A stretch of DNA of 64,000 bases from Paenibacillus antarcticus (GCF_001637225.1 NZ_LVJI01000030.1:91328-155327); one strand, 5' to 3'; shown: positions 36,517 to 45,504, numbered from the stretch's first letter. The notes: a model not told the origin generated them from the letters alone. Numbers and translations are program-made.

Positions 36517-36644
36517 AATGTGTATAGACTTAGACTGAATCATGTTAAGGAATGGGTTATTCTTTGCATTATGCCATCAACTTACAGCAACATATTCGCA
36601 TATCAGCACACAGTGTCGGAGACAATGGAGAAGAGGTGATCTTA

Positions 36645-36863
36645 ATGATAAATGAGCCCAAAACATTAGTTAAGTGTAGCGTAAGCAATTGTCACTTTTG
36701 GGGAGAAGCTAATCTTTGTCAAGCTGAGAAAATTGTTATTGAAATTGATGCTCATGCAGGTCGGAATTTGAATGAAGAATTTGGAGAAGAGCATTTTAAT
36801 AATCATCAGGATAATGCTCGAACGTCATCTTCGACTTGTTGTTTAACATTTAAACCAAAGTGA
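36645..36863 (+). CDS. DUF1540 domain protein
   Basis: From ATG 36645 (AGAGGTGAT upstream) the protein has 72 residues. VKCSVSNCHFWGEANLCQAEKI and a late CC pair (STCCLTFKP) form the four-cysteine pattern of DUF1540, a small putative metal-binding domain common in Firmicutes. The frame extends upstream to 36552 but without a ribosome site. Function is unknown. Confidence 0.85.
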   Translation: MINEPKTLVKCSVSNCHFWGEANLCQAEKIVIEIDAHAGRNLNEEFGEEHFNNHQDNARTSSSTCCLTFKPK

Positions 36864-36919
36864 GAAGACTTATGTAATGGTATTTAATCGACATTTAATC
36901 GATCTTGGAGGTGTTGTCA

Positions 36920-37339
36920 TTGGGTAAAAATAAACATGGTAATCATGGTCATTCTGAGAATGAAAGTATTCGAAAAGAAAAAATACTTCATGCCAAACGT
37001 GTTGATTATCCACGTCTAGAGAACGATCATAAAGAAGAATATGCAGAGGAATATGCAGCAGAAGTCGCTCCGGGTCCTTCTCGTATATATGATGAAAACC
37101 GAGGTGAAGACGTAGATGCGGATATTATGGAGTCAAGAACAGGGCAAATGGCTGGATACGTAGGTCTGGCATTTGGTGTTGTATCTTTGTTCATGTGGTC
37201 TATCGTTCTCGGTCCAGTTGCAGCGATCATTGGATATTATGCTTTTTCACAAGGGAACAAAGCAACTGGGGGCTGGTCAATGGCTCTCGGAATATTAGCT
37301 ACGATCAGTTATTTTGTGCTGATGCCTTTTGTAAGATAA
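36920..37339 (+). CDS. Small membrane protein with DUF4190-like C terminus
   Basis: The protein has 139 residues from TTG 36920, six bases after GGAGGTG. A histidine- and charge-rich N-terminal half (KHGNHGHSENES, KEEYAEEYAAE) is followed by two membrane helices (MAGYVGLAFGVVSLFMWSIVLG and WSMALGILATISYFVLM) joined by YYAFSQGNKATGG, as in DUF4190 proteins. Function is unknown. Confidence 0.8.
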   Translation: MGKNKHGNHGHSENESIRKEKILHAKRVDYPRLENDHKEEYAEEYAAEVAPGPSRIYDENRGEDVDADIMESRTGQMAGYVGLAFGVVSLFMWSIVLGPVAAIIGYYAFSQGNKATGGWSMALGILATISYFVLMPFVR

Positions 37340-37384
37340 ATAAGACTTGGTTCTTCGAATACAGATATCAAAAGTGGACTTTCT

Positions 37385-37421
37385 AAAACCTCACGTGAGG
37401 TTTTAGGCGTTCGCTTTTTTT
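37385..37421 (+). terminator. Palindrome and T run after the DUF4190-like gene
   Basis: AAAACCTCACGTGAGGTTTT is a perfect 20-base palindrome; a short GCG/CGC hairpin and seven T follow. Confidence 0.7.
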
Positions 37422-37446
37422 AATGATATTAAAGAGAAGGTAGCGT

Positions 37447-37533
37447 ATGTCCCATTCCCATGATAAAATGGAAAAAGCACATTATGATGGAAGTTGGGAT
37501 AATGATCATGCAGATGGACTCGGTAACGACTAA
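37447..37533 (+). CDS. Possible 28-residue histidine- and aspartate-rich peptide
   Basis: A short frame starts at ATG 37447, seven bases after AGAGAAGG, the best ribosome site in this region. It encodes MSHSHDKMEKAHYDGSWDN followed by nine more residues. It overlaps the N terminus of the lytic transglycosylase in another frame. It could be a real small protein or a translational leader; I see no other evidence. Confidence 0.35.
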   Translation: MSHSHDKMEKAHYDGSWDNDHADGLGND

Positions 37534-38218
37534 ACAACCTATAAATCTACAAGAAAATGCTACGATACAGGATAAAAATGATCTTATACAGAGCATACTT
37601 AATACAAATACAGGTGGATCTGATTTTGACATATTGTTGAAACAGATAATGACGACGTCTGAAGTGCCAGTGACCGATAGTGTTGTACCTCTAAATTCCG
37701 GTGTTTCATGGAGTGAGGGTCTGTTGTGGCAGCAACTTGGAGCTGTGCAGGTAGATAACACAATCAATGTTGAAACGAAGAATCATGCTGCGGAATCATT
37801 ACCTACAACCTATAATGATCTGATTCAACAAGCTAGCCGTAAATATGGTATTTCTGAATCATTAATCAAAGCCGTTATTGATACAGAATCGTCCTTTAAT
37901 CCACAAGTAGTATCATCCGCTGGAGCGAAAGGATTAATGCAACTAATGGATGGAACAGCTCAAGGGTTGGGAGTTAGCGATTCATTTGATCCAGCTCAGA
38001 ATATCGATGCAGGTACAAGATACCTTTCATATCAATTAAAGCGCTTTGATGGACAAGAAAATATGGCACTTGCCGCATATAATGCTGGACCGGGAAGAGT
38101 ACAGCGACTTGGTATATCAACAGATGCCGAACTTATGAATCACTTGAGCTCACTCCCAGAGGAGACGAGAAAATATATAACTAAGGTGCAGAACGCTCGT
38201 TCCAAATACGAAATATAA
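37460..38218 (+). CDS. Lytic transglycosylase (SLT domain)
   Basis: The C-terminal half (about residues 118-250) is a soluble lytic transglycosylase domain: QASRKYGISESLIKAVIDTESSF carries the catalytic glutamate, followed by AGAKGLMQLMDGTA, GTRYLSYQLKRF and LAAYNAGPGRV. These enzymes cleave peptidoglycan glycan strands. No clear signal peptide is seen. The start is uncertain: 37460 has a poor ribosome site, and ATGs at 37484, 37502, 37508 and 37514 are in frame; most relatives would begin near 37508. Confidence 0.88.
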   Translation: MIKWKKHIMMEVGIMIMQMDSVTTKQPINLQENATIQDKNDLIQSILNTNTGGSDFDILLKQIMTTSEVPVTDSVVPLNSGVSWSEGLLWQQLGAVQVDNTINVETKNHAAESLPTTYNDLIQQASRKYGISESLIKAVIDTESSFNPQVVSSAGAKGLMQLMDGTAQGLGVSDSFDPAQNIDAGTRYLSYQLKRFDGQENMALAAYNAGPGRVQRLGISTDAELMNHLSSLPEETRKYITKVQNARSKYEI

Positions 38219-38240
38219 AGAGACAACTACATAGTCATAC

Positions 38241-38318
38241 AAGGGATCACACGGGGGAGGCACCAGGGTGAAAGAGCAGTAAGAAGCACTTACGCCCTCT
38301 CCGACGTTTGATCTTTTT
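38241..38318 (+). promoter_or_regulatory. Candidate structured leader or attenuator of nifZ-thiI
   Basis: GATCA (38245-38249) pairs with TGATC (38309-38313), which is followed by five T. Inside, CGGGGGAGGC (38252-38261) pairs with GCCCTCTCCG (38294-38303) with one mismatch and two G-T wobbles, and GTAAG (38279-38283) pairs with CTTAC (38289-38293). The unpaired ACCAGGGTGAAAGAGC looks like a conserved internal loop. I do not recognise it as a known riboswitch class. It may be a terminator of the preceding gene or an attenuator for nifZ-thiI. Confidence 0.45.
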
Positions 38319-38348
38319 GCGTTGTCGAAAAAGAAAGGTGGAACATAA

Positions 38349-39509
38349 ATGATCTATTGGGATCATGCTGCAAGTACGCCACCGTATGAAGATATCATAC
38401 GCACATTAACTGAGGTCATGGATAAGCATTATGGAAATCCATCTTCAATCCACCAATTAGGTGGGGATGCTGTCAAACTGATTAAGCGATCCCGTGAAGT
38501 TTGCGCGAATGCATTGTATGTTAAACCTACAGAAATCATATTCACATCAGGAGCGACAGAAGCTAATAATTTGGCGATTAAGGGTGCGGCACTCCAATAT
38601 ATGAGTCGTGGAAAGCATTTGATTACGACGATGGTTGAGCATGCTTCGGTATATGAGAGTTTTCTTCAACTACAACAGTGGGGGTTCGAGGTTACGTTTC
38701 TTCCTGTTGATTCACATGGTTGTGTTAGATTGGAATCCATTACCGCAGCCATAAGAAAAGACACGATATTAGTTAGTATTATGCATGTTAACAATGAGAT
38801 GGGGGCTATACAACCCATAGATGTTATCGGACAGGAAATTAAGCGTTGCAATGCACTGACGTTATTCCATGTCGATGGTGTTCAAGGTTTTGGGAAGGTT
38901 CCTGTGGATTTAAAAACTTGGGGAGTGGATCTTTACACGCTCTCTGCTCATAAATTCCGTGGTCCTAAGGGGACAGGGCTACTGTATGTTCGAGAAGGAT
39001 TGAAATTAATGCCTCTTCTTACGGGGGGATCTCAGGAATTTGGACTCCGTGCAGGGACTGAAAATACACCACATCTTGTAGCTATGGCTAAGGCGATGAG
39101 GATGGCCAGCGAAGGGCAACCTAACTTTACGAAAAAAGTATCTATTCAACGCAACAGAATTCTTGGATTTATTAGAAATATTGAAGGTTTACATCTTCAT
39201 AGTAACGAGTTCGGTGCACCCCATATTGTGCAGTTCTCATTTCCAGGGATGAAATCAGAAGTATTGATGCATACGCTGGAGCTGCAGGGGATGTTAGTCT
39301 CTACTAGATCAGCTTGTTCTTCTAAACAAACTGCGCCAAGCCGAGTGTTATTGTCCATGGGACTTAGCCATCAAGAAGCATCAAGTGGGATTCGTATTAG
39401 TCTTGGAGACAGTCATACGGAAGAAGAGATAAGTCAATTGGAGCATGCACTGCGTGCTGCAGTTGAGCAGTTACATCCATTATTAGAACAAGGAAGGAAT
39501 GATAGATAA
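38349..39509 (+). CDS. nifZ: Cysteine desulfurase NifZ/IscS-type
   Basis: This 386-residue PLP enzyme takes sulfur from cysteine. The PLP lysine is in AHKFRGPKGTG (near residue 202); the persulfide cysteine is in RSACSSK (near 323); HVDGVQGFGKVPVDL and GATEANNLA are typical. It directly precedes thiI (one base overlap), matching the B. subtilis NifZ-ThiI pair, in which the desulfurase passes sulfur to ThiI for 4-thiouridine in tRNA. AAAGGTGG precedes ATG 38349. Confidence 0.93.
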   Translation: MIYWDHAASTPPYEDIIRTLTEVMDKHYGNPSSIHQLGGDAVKLIKRSREVCANALYVKPTEIIFTSGATEANNLAIKGAALQYMSRGKHLITTMVEHASVYESFLQLQQWGFEVTFLPVDSHGCVRLESITAAIRKDTILVSIMHVNNEMGAIQPIDVIGQEIKRCNALTLFHVDGVQGFGKVPVDLKTWGVDLYTLSAHKFRGPKGTGLLYVREGLKLMPLLTGGSQEFGLRAGTENTPHLVAMAKAMRMASEGQPNFTKKVSIQRNRILGFIRNIEGLHLHSNEFGAPHIVQFSFPGMKSEVLMHTLELQGMLVSTRSACSSKQTAPSRVLLSMGLSHQEASSGIRISLGDSHTEEEISQLEHALRAAVEQLHPLLEQGRNDR

Positions 39510-40735
39510 TGATCTATGATATGTTACTACTGCGTTTTGGAGAATTCATATTAAAGGGTAAAAATCGTAGAAGATTTGAGAATTCAGTATTTCTTCACGT
39601 TAAATCAGTTCTTGAACCTTTTCCTAAAGTAGAGTTAAGGAATGAGTTCGGCAGAATATATGTGTATCTCAATGGTGAGACTGCAGCAGAACCAATTCAG
39701 GTATTAAAAAAGGTATTTGGTATTGCCTCTATAAGTCCAGTTATTGTGTGTAAGTCCGAATTAGAAGATATATTAGAAACAAGTTATCGTTATTTGGATG
39801 AAATGAATATACAAGAAAGCACTACTTTTAAAGTAAGCGCAAGACGTGTATGGAAGAAATTCACACACTCCTCACATGAAATGAATCACCAAGTAGGATC
39901 ACATTTGTTAAAGAATTTTGAAATGTTAGATGTGAGTATGAAGCGACCAGCACTAGATCTAAGAGTAGAGATTAGAGAAACAGAAACTTATATTTTTTAT
40001 GAAGTGATTTCAGCTGTTGGAGGATTCCCACGAGGAAGTAATGGTAAAGCGATGTTACTGCTATCAGGAGGTATTGATAGTCCAGTTGCGGCATGGTCCT
40101 CTATGCGAAGAGGACTTACAACGGAATGTGTTCATTTCTATAGTTATCCGTTTACCAGTCAACTGGCTAAGGAAAAGGTCATTGATCTTGCAAAAGTGTT
40201 ATCTGGTTATGCAGGGGAGATAAAGCTTCACTTAGTTCCTTTTACAGAAGTACAAACTTCGTTTACAGGTCAGGGTCAGGACAAATTAATCATTACGTTA
40301 ATGCGTAGATCAATGCTCCGCATTGCTACATTGCTGGCTGAGCGTGAAGGTGCATTAGCAATTGTAACCGGAGATAGTCTTGGGCAAGTGGCTAGTCAGA
40401 CCTTATCAAGTATGAATGCTATTGGCCGTGCAACGGAGTTACCACTGTTAAGACCTTTGATTATGATGGACAAGAATGAAATCATTTCGATCGCGAAGGA
40501 TATCGGAACATATGATCTTTCGATTCAACCGTATGAAGATTGTTGCACGCTCTTTGTTCCAGATTCACCTGCGACCAAACCCAACTTACGTATCGTGGAA
40601 AGTATTGAGCGTTCGATCACCAATCTTAATGACATGATCTTGGACGCTGTGGAGCGCACCGAGACGATGGTACTAACACCTAATGAAGATGGAAGTACAA
40701 AAGTGGATAGTCCCGTAGAAGAAGATTGGTTCTAG
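39509..40735 (+). CDS. thiI: tRNA 4-thiouridine synthase ThiI
   Basis: ThiI makes s4U8 in tRNA, a photosensor base. The 408-residue form lacks the rhodanese domain of E. coli ThiI, as usual in Firmicutes. An N-terminal ferredoxin-like/THUMP region (RFGEFILKGKNRRRFE, FKVSARRVWKKF) is followed by the PP-loop ATPase with LLLSGGIDSPVAAW near residue 186 and GDSLGQVASQTLSSM. The start overlaps the nifZ stop. Confidence 0.96.
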   Translation: MIYDMLLLRFGEFILKGKNRRRFENSVFLHVKSVLEPFPKVELRNEFGRIYVYLNGETAAEPIQVLKKVFGIASISPVIVCKSELEDILETSYRYLDEMNIQESTTFKVSARRVWKKFTHSSHEMNHQVGSHLLKNFEMLDVSMKRPALDLRVEIRETETYIFYEVISAVGGFPRGSNGKAMLLLSGGIDSPVAAWSSMRRGLTTECVHFYSYPFTSQLAKEKVIDLAKVLSGYAGEIKLHLVPFTEVQTSFTGQGQDKLIITLMRRSMLRIATLLAEREGALAIVTGDSLGQVASQTLSSMNAIGRATELPLLRPLIMMDKNEIISIAKDIGTYDLSIQPYEDCCTLFVPDSPATKPNLRIVESIERSITNLNDMILDAVERTETMVLTPNEDGSTKVDSPVEEDWF

Positions 40736-40759
40736 AGGATTTTGATGTGAATAGTTAAA

Positions 40760-40798
40760 AAAAAGTAGATCAAGGTTATCAACCTTGGTCTACTTTTT
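40760..40798. terminator. Bidirectional terminator after thiI
   Basis: AAAAAGTAGATCAAGGTT pairs with AACCTTGGTCTACTTTTT around a three-base loop, with T runs on both strands. It separates thiI from the convergent TerC-like gene. Confidence 0.9.
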
Positions 40799-40868
40799 GG
40801 TTTTTGGAAAAGTATTCGCGTAAAAAAAGTGAATTGTCCTGAATAAGAATTAGTATTTGCCTGTAAGC

Positions 40869-41561
40869 CTAAACATTTGATGCTGTCATCTTATTACGTC
40901 TATTTGATCTAATCTTTATGAATCCTGCAACGAGGATGCCAGTGGTGACGATAAGGATGAAGACAATACGAAGTGCAGGGTAATGTTCGAAAAATGGTTG
41001 TAATTTCTTCTCTTCGGTCATCATATTGGATGCTGTATATCCGAGTACGATGGACCCTACATAAATAATCCATGGGAAACGTGAGATTAATTTAATAAAT
41101 AGAGTACTTCCCCAGACCACGATCGGAACACTGATTAATAAACCGATGATAACTAAAATAAGATTATGATTAGCCGCTCCAGCGACAGCAATAACATTAT
41201 CTATGCCCATCGCAGCATCAGCAATAATGATGGTTCTAACGGCGGTCCACAATGACTGACCTGCTTTGACATCGGTGTGGTCATCGTCATCAGTCATCAA
41301 CTTGTACGCAATCCACACGAGCAGAATACCTCCAATTAACAGTAACCAGGGAATATTAAGTAGCCACAATACGACGATTGTAGCGAAAATTCTGAGTACG
41401 ACCGCGCCGGCCGTGCCATAAATAATAGCTTTTTTCTGAGTAGCGGGTTGCAAATTCCTTGCAGCTAAACCTATGACGATAGCGTTATCTCCTGCGAGGA
41501 TGAGATCGAGAAATATGATGTTCATTAGTGAAGCGAGAAATCCGAGTACTGTTGTGTCCAT
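40869..41561 (-). CDS. TerC/YjbE family integral membrane protein
   Basis: The 230-residue protein has about seven membrane helices. LDLILAGDNAIVIGLAARNL near the N terminus and DAAMGIDNVIAVAGAA in the middle are the two acidic signatures of the TerC family, whose members are implicated in metal (often manganese) export. It diverges from a paralogue at 41688. A histidine/aspartate cluster DDDDHTD lies in a cytoplasmic loop. Confidence 0.9.
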   Translation of the reverse strand: MDTTVLGFLASLMNIIFLDLILAGDNAIVIGLAARNLQPATQKKAIIYGTAGAVVLRIFATIVVLWLLNIPWLLLIGGILLVWIAYKLMTDDDDHTDVKAGQSLWTAVRTIIIADAAMGIDNVIAVAGAANHNLILVIIGLLISVPIVVWGSTLFIKLISRFPWIIYVGSIVLGYTASNMMTEEKKLQPFFEHYPALRIVFILIVTTGILVAGFIKIRSNRRNKMTASNV

Positions 41562-41687
41562 TGTTGTGCCACTCCTTTATATGATGTACGCATCCGATAA
41601 TAAATCGAAAGTCATCTAGAAAAAATATGTTATCTATAGCATAGCCCCTCTTTTTTATACATACAAGTAAGAATGGGGGGTTGTACC

Positions 41688-42353
41688 ATGGAGAATGTGT
41701 GGTTACTTTTAGAAATCCTTGTAATTAATTTAGTGTTGAGTGGCGATAATGCTGTCGTTATTGCTTTAGCAAGCAAAGATCTACCTCCAGAACAGCGTAA
41801 GAAAACGGTATGGTGGGGAGCTCTAGGTGCGGTTGTTCTTAGAGTTCTTCTAACTTTCGTTGCAGTGCTGATGTTAAAAATCCCATATCTCCAAGCCATC
41901 GGGGGGTTGATGCTATTATGGATTGCCTTCCAATTGTTATTGGAAGAGAAGAAAGAGATCAAGTTAGGCGAAACACCAACGATTTCAAAAGCTGTTCGTA
42001 CTATCCTTGCAGCAGACTTCATTATGAGTCTTGATAATGTATTAGCGATTGCAGGTGTAGCTAACGGGGATCTAGCCTTAATTGTTATTGGGACTGCTTT
42101 CAGTATTCCCATTGTGATCTACGGTAGTAATATTATTGTGAATTGGTTACAGCGTTATCCCATCCTTATTTATTTGGGAGCAGGAATATTAGGATATACG
42201 GGTGGGGAAATGATGCTTCAGGATTCTAGTTTTGGTAATTACATATCGACTTTTTTACCCGTAGGGCATTCGTGGGTACCTCTTTTGCTTGCTACGCTTG
42301 TGATTGTAGGAGGGGGATTTAAGAAAATGGTGAATCATAAGCTACAGTCTTAA
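41688..42353 (+). CDS. TerC/YjbE family integral membrane protein (second copy)
   Basis: The 221-residue paralogue starts at ATG 41688 (GGGGGGTTG upstream) rather than at 41673. INLVLSGDNAVVIALASKDL and DFIMSLDNVLAIAGVANGD are the TerC signatures, with about seven membrane helices. The spacer to the divergent copy is 126 bases and shows no Mn riboswitch motif. Two copies side by side suggest a duplication followed by inversion, or a heteromeric pair. Confidence 0.9.
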   Translation: MENVWLLLEILVINLVLSGDNAVVIALASKDLPPEQRKKTVWWGALGAVVLRVLLTFVAVLMLKIPYLQAIGGLMLLWIAFQLLLEEKKEIKLGETPTISKAVRTILAADFIMSLDNVLAIAGVANGDLALIVIGTAFSIPIVIYGSNIIVNWLQRYPILIYLGAGILGYTGGEMMLQDSSFGNYISTFLPVGHSWVPLLLATLVIVGGGFKKMVNHKLQS

Positions 42354-42465
42354 AAAGCACTCGTGAAGAATAAAGAAGACTATGACTAACGAATACTTTC
42401 TCGGCTCAACTAAATATAAAGCAATGTAAGTTTAATGCGAGACATATTCAATATTTCTCGTATAA

Positions 42466-42512
42466 AAAGAAACGGATATCATCCCACAAAAGATGATATC
42501 CGTTTCTTTATC
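42466..42512. terminator. Strong hairpin between TerC-like gene and DUF5668-like gene
   Basis: AAAGAAACGGATATCATC (42466-42483) pairs perfectly over 18 bases with GATGATATCCGTTTCTTT (42492-42509). The flanking T tracts are short, but the stem is very strong. Confidence 0.75.
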
Positions 42513-42613
42513 TGTTAATATGGTTTTTTTTCCATAATTCAGATACAATAATGATGAAAAAAGGAATCGATGTTTTCTGACCTGATGGCATTTTGAAGAA
42601 AAGAGGGTGTGAG

Positions 42614-43111
42614 ATGTCTTTCAAAAGAGATGTGAAGTTAGGACTGTTAATTCTCATTGCGGGTATTGTCATTTTGTTGGGGAAACTTGGTGTATTTGGT
42701 TTTCTTGGTCGTTCCCTCTGGCCACTGGCCATATTAATTCCAGGTCTTCTTTTGCAAGCTCTATATTTCAATCGTCGTGGTCAGTCAACCCTTCTTATTC
42801 CGGGTGGAACTTTAACGGTGTGGGGAATACTCTTTGGCATATGTAATATATGGGGCTGGGGTTTGATGTCTCATTTATGGCCTGCATTGATCCTTGGAGT
42901 AGCTGTAGGACTATATGAGTACTATGTATTTGAGAAACCACGATCAAGTATCGCTTTATGGGTGTCGAGTATTCTTGGATTGTTTTCACTTGCCTTCATT
43001 CTTTTGAGTCTGATGAAAACCGGCGTTTTCTATCTTTTAGCGGTTATCCTTATCGCTTTCGGACTCTGGCTGATGTTGAGAAGAAAGTCTTCAACGAAAA
43101 GTAAATGGTAA
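42614..43111 (+). CDS. LiaF/DUF5668-like membrane protein
   Basis: From ATG 42614 (AGAGGGTGTGAG upstream) the protein has 165 residues. Paired short helices (LGLLILIAGIVILLGKLGVFGFLG, LWPLAILIPGLLL) match the LiaF-type transmembrane domain (DUF5668) seen in envelope stress proteins. Four or five membrane segments are predicted and the tail is basic. The role is unknown. Confidence 0.75.
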   Translation: MSFKRDVKLGLLILIAGIVILLGKLGVFGFLGRSLWPLAILIPGLLLQALYFNRRGQSTLLIPGGTLTVWGILFGICNIWGWGLMSHLWPALILGVAVGLYEYYVFEKPRSSIALWVSSILGLFSLAFILLSLMKTGVFYLLAVILIAFGLWLMLRRKSSTKSKW

Positions 43112-43153
43112 TTATTTAACTGTATAAACTTGAATCATTTTCTAGAAAAAAAC

Positions 43154-43181
43154 TTGATTATTTCAGAAAAATCATTATAAT
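43154..43181 (+). promoter_or_regulatory. Sigma-A promoter upstream of typA
   Basis: TTGATT (43154-43159) and TATAAT (43176-43181), spacer 16 bases. A hairpin (GAAGCG 43196-43201 with CGCTTC 43219-43224, then TTTTG) lies in the transcribed leader and could be a weak attenuator. Confidence 0.55.
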
Positions 43182-43287
43182 ATAAAAGATATGTTGAAGC
43201 GTCGGCATTATCGCCTGGCGCTTCTTTTGTGAGACACGTTGTATAATGAATTAGAGACCTAAGAATGAAGGGATATGGATATAAACC

Positions 43288-45126
43288 ATGCAATCAAGAG
43301 ATCAGATTCGCAATATTGCGATTATAGCCCACGTTGACCACGGTAAAACGACACTAGTCGACCAATTACTACAGCAATCGGGGATTTTCCGTGAGAACGA
43401 ACAAGTGCAAGAACGTGCAATGGATTCCAATGATTTGGAACGTGAACGCGGGATTACCATATTAGCTAAAAATACGGCAATTACGTATAAAGATTTCACA
43501 ATTAACATTATGGATACACCTGGTCACGCCGACTTTGGTGGAGAAGTAGAACGTATTATGAAAATGGTTGATGGCGTATTGTTGGTAGTTGATGCATACG
43601 AAGGTTGTATGCCACAGACTAAATTCGTATTGCGTAAAGCACTCGAATCCAATGTAACTCCAATCGTTGTTGTCAATAAAATTGACCGTCCAGCAGCTCG
43701 TCCAGAGGAAGTTATTGATGAAGTATTGGACTTGTTTATTGAACTTGGAGCATCCGATGAGCAGTTGAATTTCCCAGTAGTATATGCGTCTGCATTGAAC
43801 GGTACTTCAAGTATGGTTGCTGAGAAACAAGACGAAACAATGCTTGCTTTGTATGAAACGATTCTTGAACATATTCCAGCACCAACTGAGAAAATGGATG
43901 AGCCTCTTCAATTCTTAGTAACGTTGATGGATTATAATGAATATATGGGTCGTATTGCGATCGGTCGTATCAATCGCGGTATTATCAAACAAGGACAATC
44001 CGTAACAGTTATTATGCGTGATGGAACAAGTAAAACTGCTCGCATTGAGAAATTGTTTGGATTCCAAGGATTGAAACGTATTGAGATTGAAGAAGCAGGA
44101 GCAGGAGATATTGTTGCGATTGCCGGTATTAAAGATATTAACATCGGAGAAACAATTGCAGATCCAAATAATCCAGAAGCATTGCCTGTTCTAAAAATTG
44201 ATGAGCCTACACTACAAATGACTTTTGTTGTAAACAACAGTCCTTTTGCTGGTCGTGAAGGTAAATGGGTTACTTCCCGTAAATTACGTGAACGTCTATA
44301 TAAAGAATTAGAAACAGATGTTAGTTTAAGAGTAGATGATACTGAAACACCGGAAGCATTTATCGTTTCAGGTCGTGGTGAACTTCACCTTACGATTCTA
44401 ATCGAGAACATGCGTCGTGAAGGATTTGAATTGCAGGTTTCTAAACCTTCCGTTATCGTAAGAGAAATTGACGGGAAGAAGAGCGAGCCGATTGAACGTC
44501 TAATGATTGATGTTCCTGAAGAGAGCATGGGAGCTGTTATGGAGAGTCTTGGCCAACGTAAAGCAGAAATGGCTAATATGATCAATACAGGTTCAGGTAA
44601 TGTGCGTTTGGAATTCCTAATTCCAGCTCGTGGACTTATCGGATACCGTACTCAATTCCTTACACTAACTCGTGGATATGGTGTCATGAACCATGCTTTT
44701 GATAGCTATGGTCCTCTTGTATCTGGTCAAGTTGGTGGACGTAGTAAAGGTGTATTGGTTTCTAGTGAGAACGGAAGCTCCACATTATATGCTATGATTG
44801 GTATTGAAGATCGTGGTACGCTATTCGTGGAACCAGGTACTGAAATTTATGAAGGTATGATCGTTGGTGAGCACACACGTGATAGTGATATCGTCGTTAA
44901 CGTATGTAAAGAAAAAGCTGTGAATAACATTCGTTCTGCGAATAAAGAAGATACGGTGAAAATGAAAACACCAATTATCTTCTCTATGGAACAAGCTTTG
45001 GAATACTTGAATGACGATGAATTATGTGAGATCACTCCTAAATCAATTCGTATGCGCAAGAAGATCTTGAATAAGAGTGAACGTGAACGCGCTGATAAAA
45101 ACCGTAAAATGGCAAATTCAAATTAA
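43288..45126 (+). CDS. typA: Translational GTPase TypA/BipA
   Basis: TypA is an elongation-factor-like GTPase involved in ribosome assembly and stress, especially cold. The 612-residue protein has G1 AHVDHGKTT near residue 14, the switch II DTPGHADFGGEV, NKIDRP, then EF-G-like domains and the TypA-specific C terminus (GLIGYRTQFLTLTRG, SNEE-type tail KKILNKSERERADKNRK). It heads the ylaG-ylaH pair as in B. subtilis. Confidence 0.97.
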   Translation: MQSRDQIRNIAIIAHVDHGKTTLVDQLLQQSGIFRENEQVQERAMDSNDLERERGITILAKNTAITYKDFTINIMDTPGHADFGGEVERIMKMVDGVLLVVDAYEGCMPQTKFVLRKALESNVTPIVVVNKIDRPAARPEEVIDEVLDLFIELGASDEQLNFPVVYASALNGTSSMVAEKQDETMLALYETILEHIPAPTEKMDEPLQFLVTLMDYNEYMGRIAIGRINRGIIKQGQSVTVIMRDGTSKTARIEKLFGFQGLKRIEIEEAGAGDIVAIAGIKDINIGETIADPNNPEALPVLKIDEPTLQMTFVVNNSPFAGREGKWVTSRKLRERLYKELETDVSLRVDDTETPEAFIVSGRGELHLTILIENMRREGFELQVSKPSVIVREIDGKKSEPIERLMIDVPEESMGAVMESLGQRKAEMANMINTGSGNVRLEFLIPARGLIGYRTQFLTLTRGYGVMNHAFDSYGPLVSGQVGGRSKGVLVSSENGSSTLYAMIGIEDRGTLFVEPGTEIYEGMIVGEHTRDSDIVVNVCKEKAVNNIRSANKEDTVKMKTPIIFSMEQALEYLNDDELCEITPKSIRMRKKILNKSERERADKNRKMANSN

Positions 45127-45174
45127 TATTAATATTTAAGTTAAGTGCCCCATTATGAAGGGAGTGAAACTTAC

Positions 45175-45468
45175 ATGCAGGTATGGTTTGCAGAACATCC
45201 TCTTGTTGCTTATATTGTCATCTTTGTACTAATCACCTATGTTTACAACAAGGTATTTCGTGTCCATCAGAAGTTACCGTTGTTGAAGGAGATTATATTG
45301 TACATGTTGATGGCAATGGGTTCCGGTATGCTTCTCATTTTCCAACATGATAAGTTACCGATCATTCAATGTCTGTTAGTGGCCGTTGGATTGATGCTCC
45401 TGGTACGTATTCGCTATTTCGTAGAGGGTAGGCAGAAGAAGAAGAATGCTGATACCTCTATGAAATAA
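45175..45468 (+). CDS. ylaH: YlaH-like membrane protein
   Basis: From ATG 45175 (GGGAGTGA upstream) the 97-residue protein has three membrane helices and a lysine-rich tail (EGRQKKKN). It resembles YlaH and has its position directly after typA. Function is unknown. Confidence 0.82.
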   Translation: MQVWFAEHPLVAYIVIFVLITYVYNKVFRVHQKLPLLKEIILYMLMAMGSGMLLIFQHDKLPIIQCLLVAVGLMLLVRIRYFVEGRQKKKNADTSMK

Positions 45469-45476
45469 GTGTGAAT

Positions 45477-45504
45477 ATTACCCCTTAATGGGGTAATTTT
45501 TTTT
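45477..45504 (+). terminator. Intrinsic terminator after ylaH
   Basis: ATTACCCC-TTAA-TGGGGTAAT followed by eight T. Confidence 0.9.

Noticed and set aside
41562..41687. Mn riboswitch (yybP-ykoY) between the TerC-like genes
   Set aside because: The characteristic GGGGAGTA-type loops are absent; only two ribosome sites and probable promoters are seen.
41630..42112. 160-residue minus-strand frame inside the second TerC-like gene
   Set aside because: It is a shadow of a clear membrane protein gene on the plus strand and has no ribosome site.
43137..43172. CodY-like sequence in the typA promoter
   Set aside because: The best alignment has four mismatches, so it is not distinguishable from A+T-rich background.
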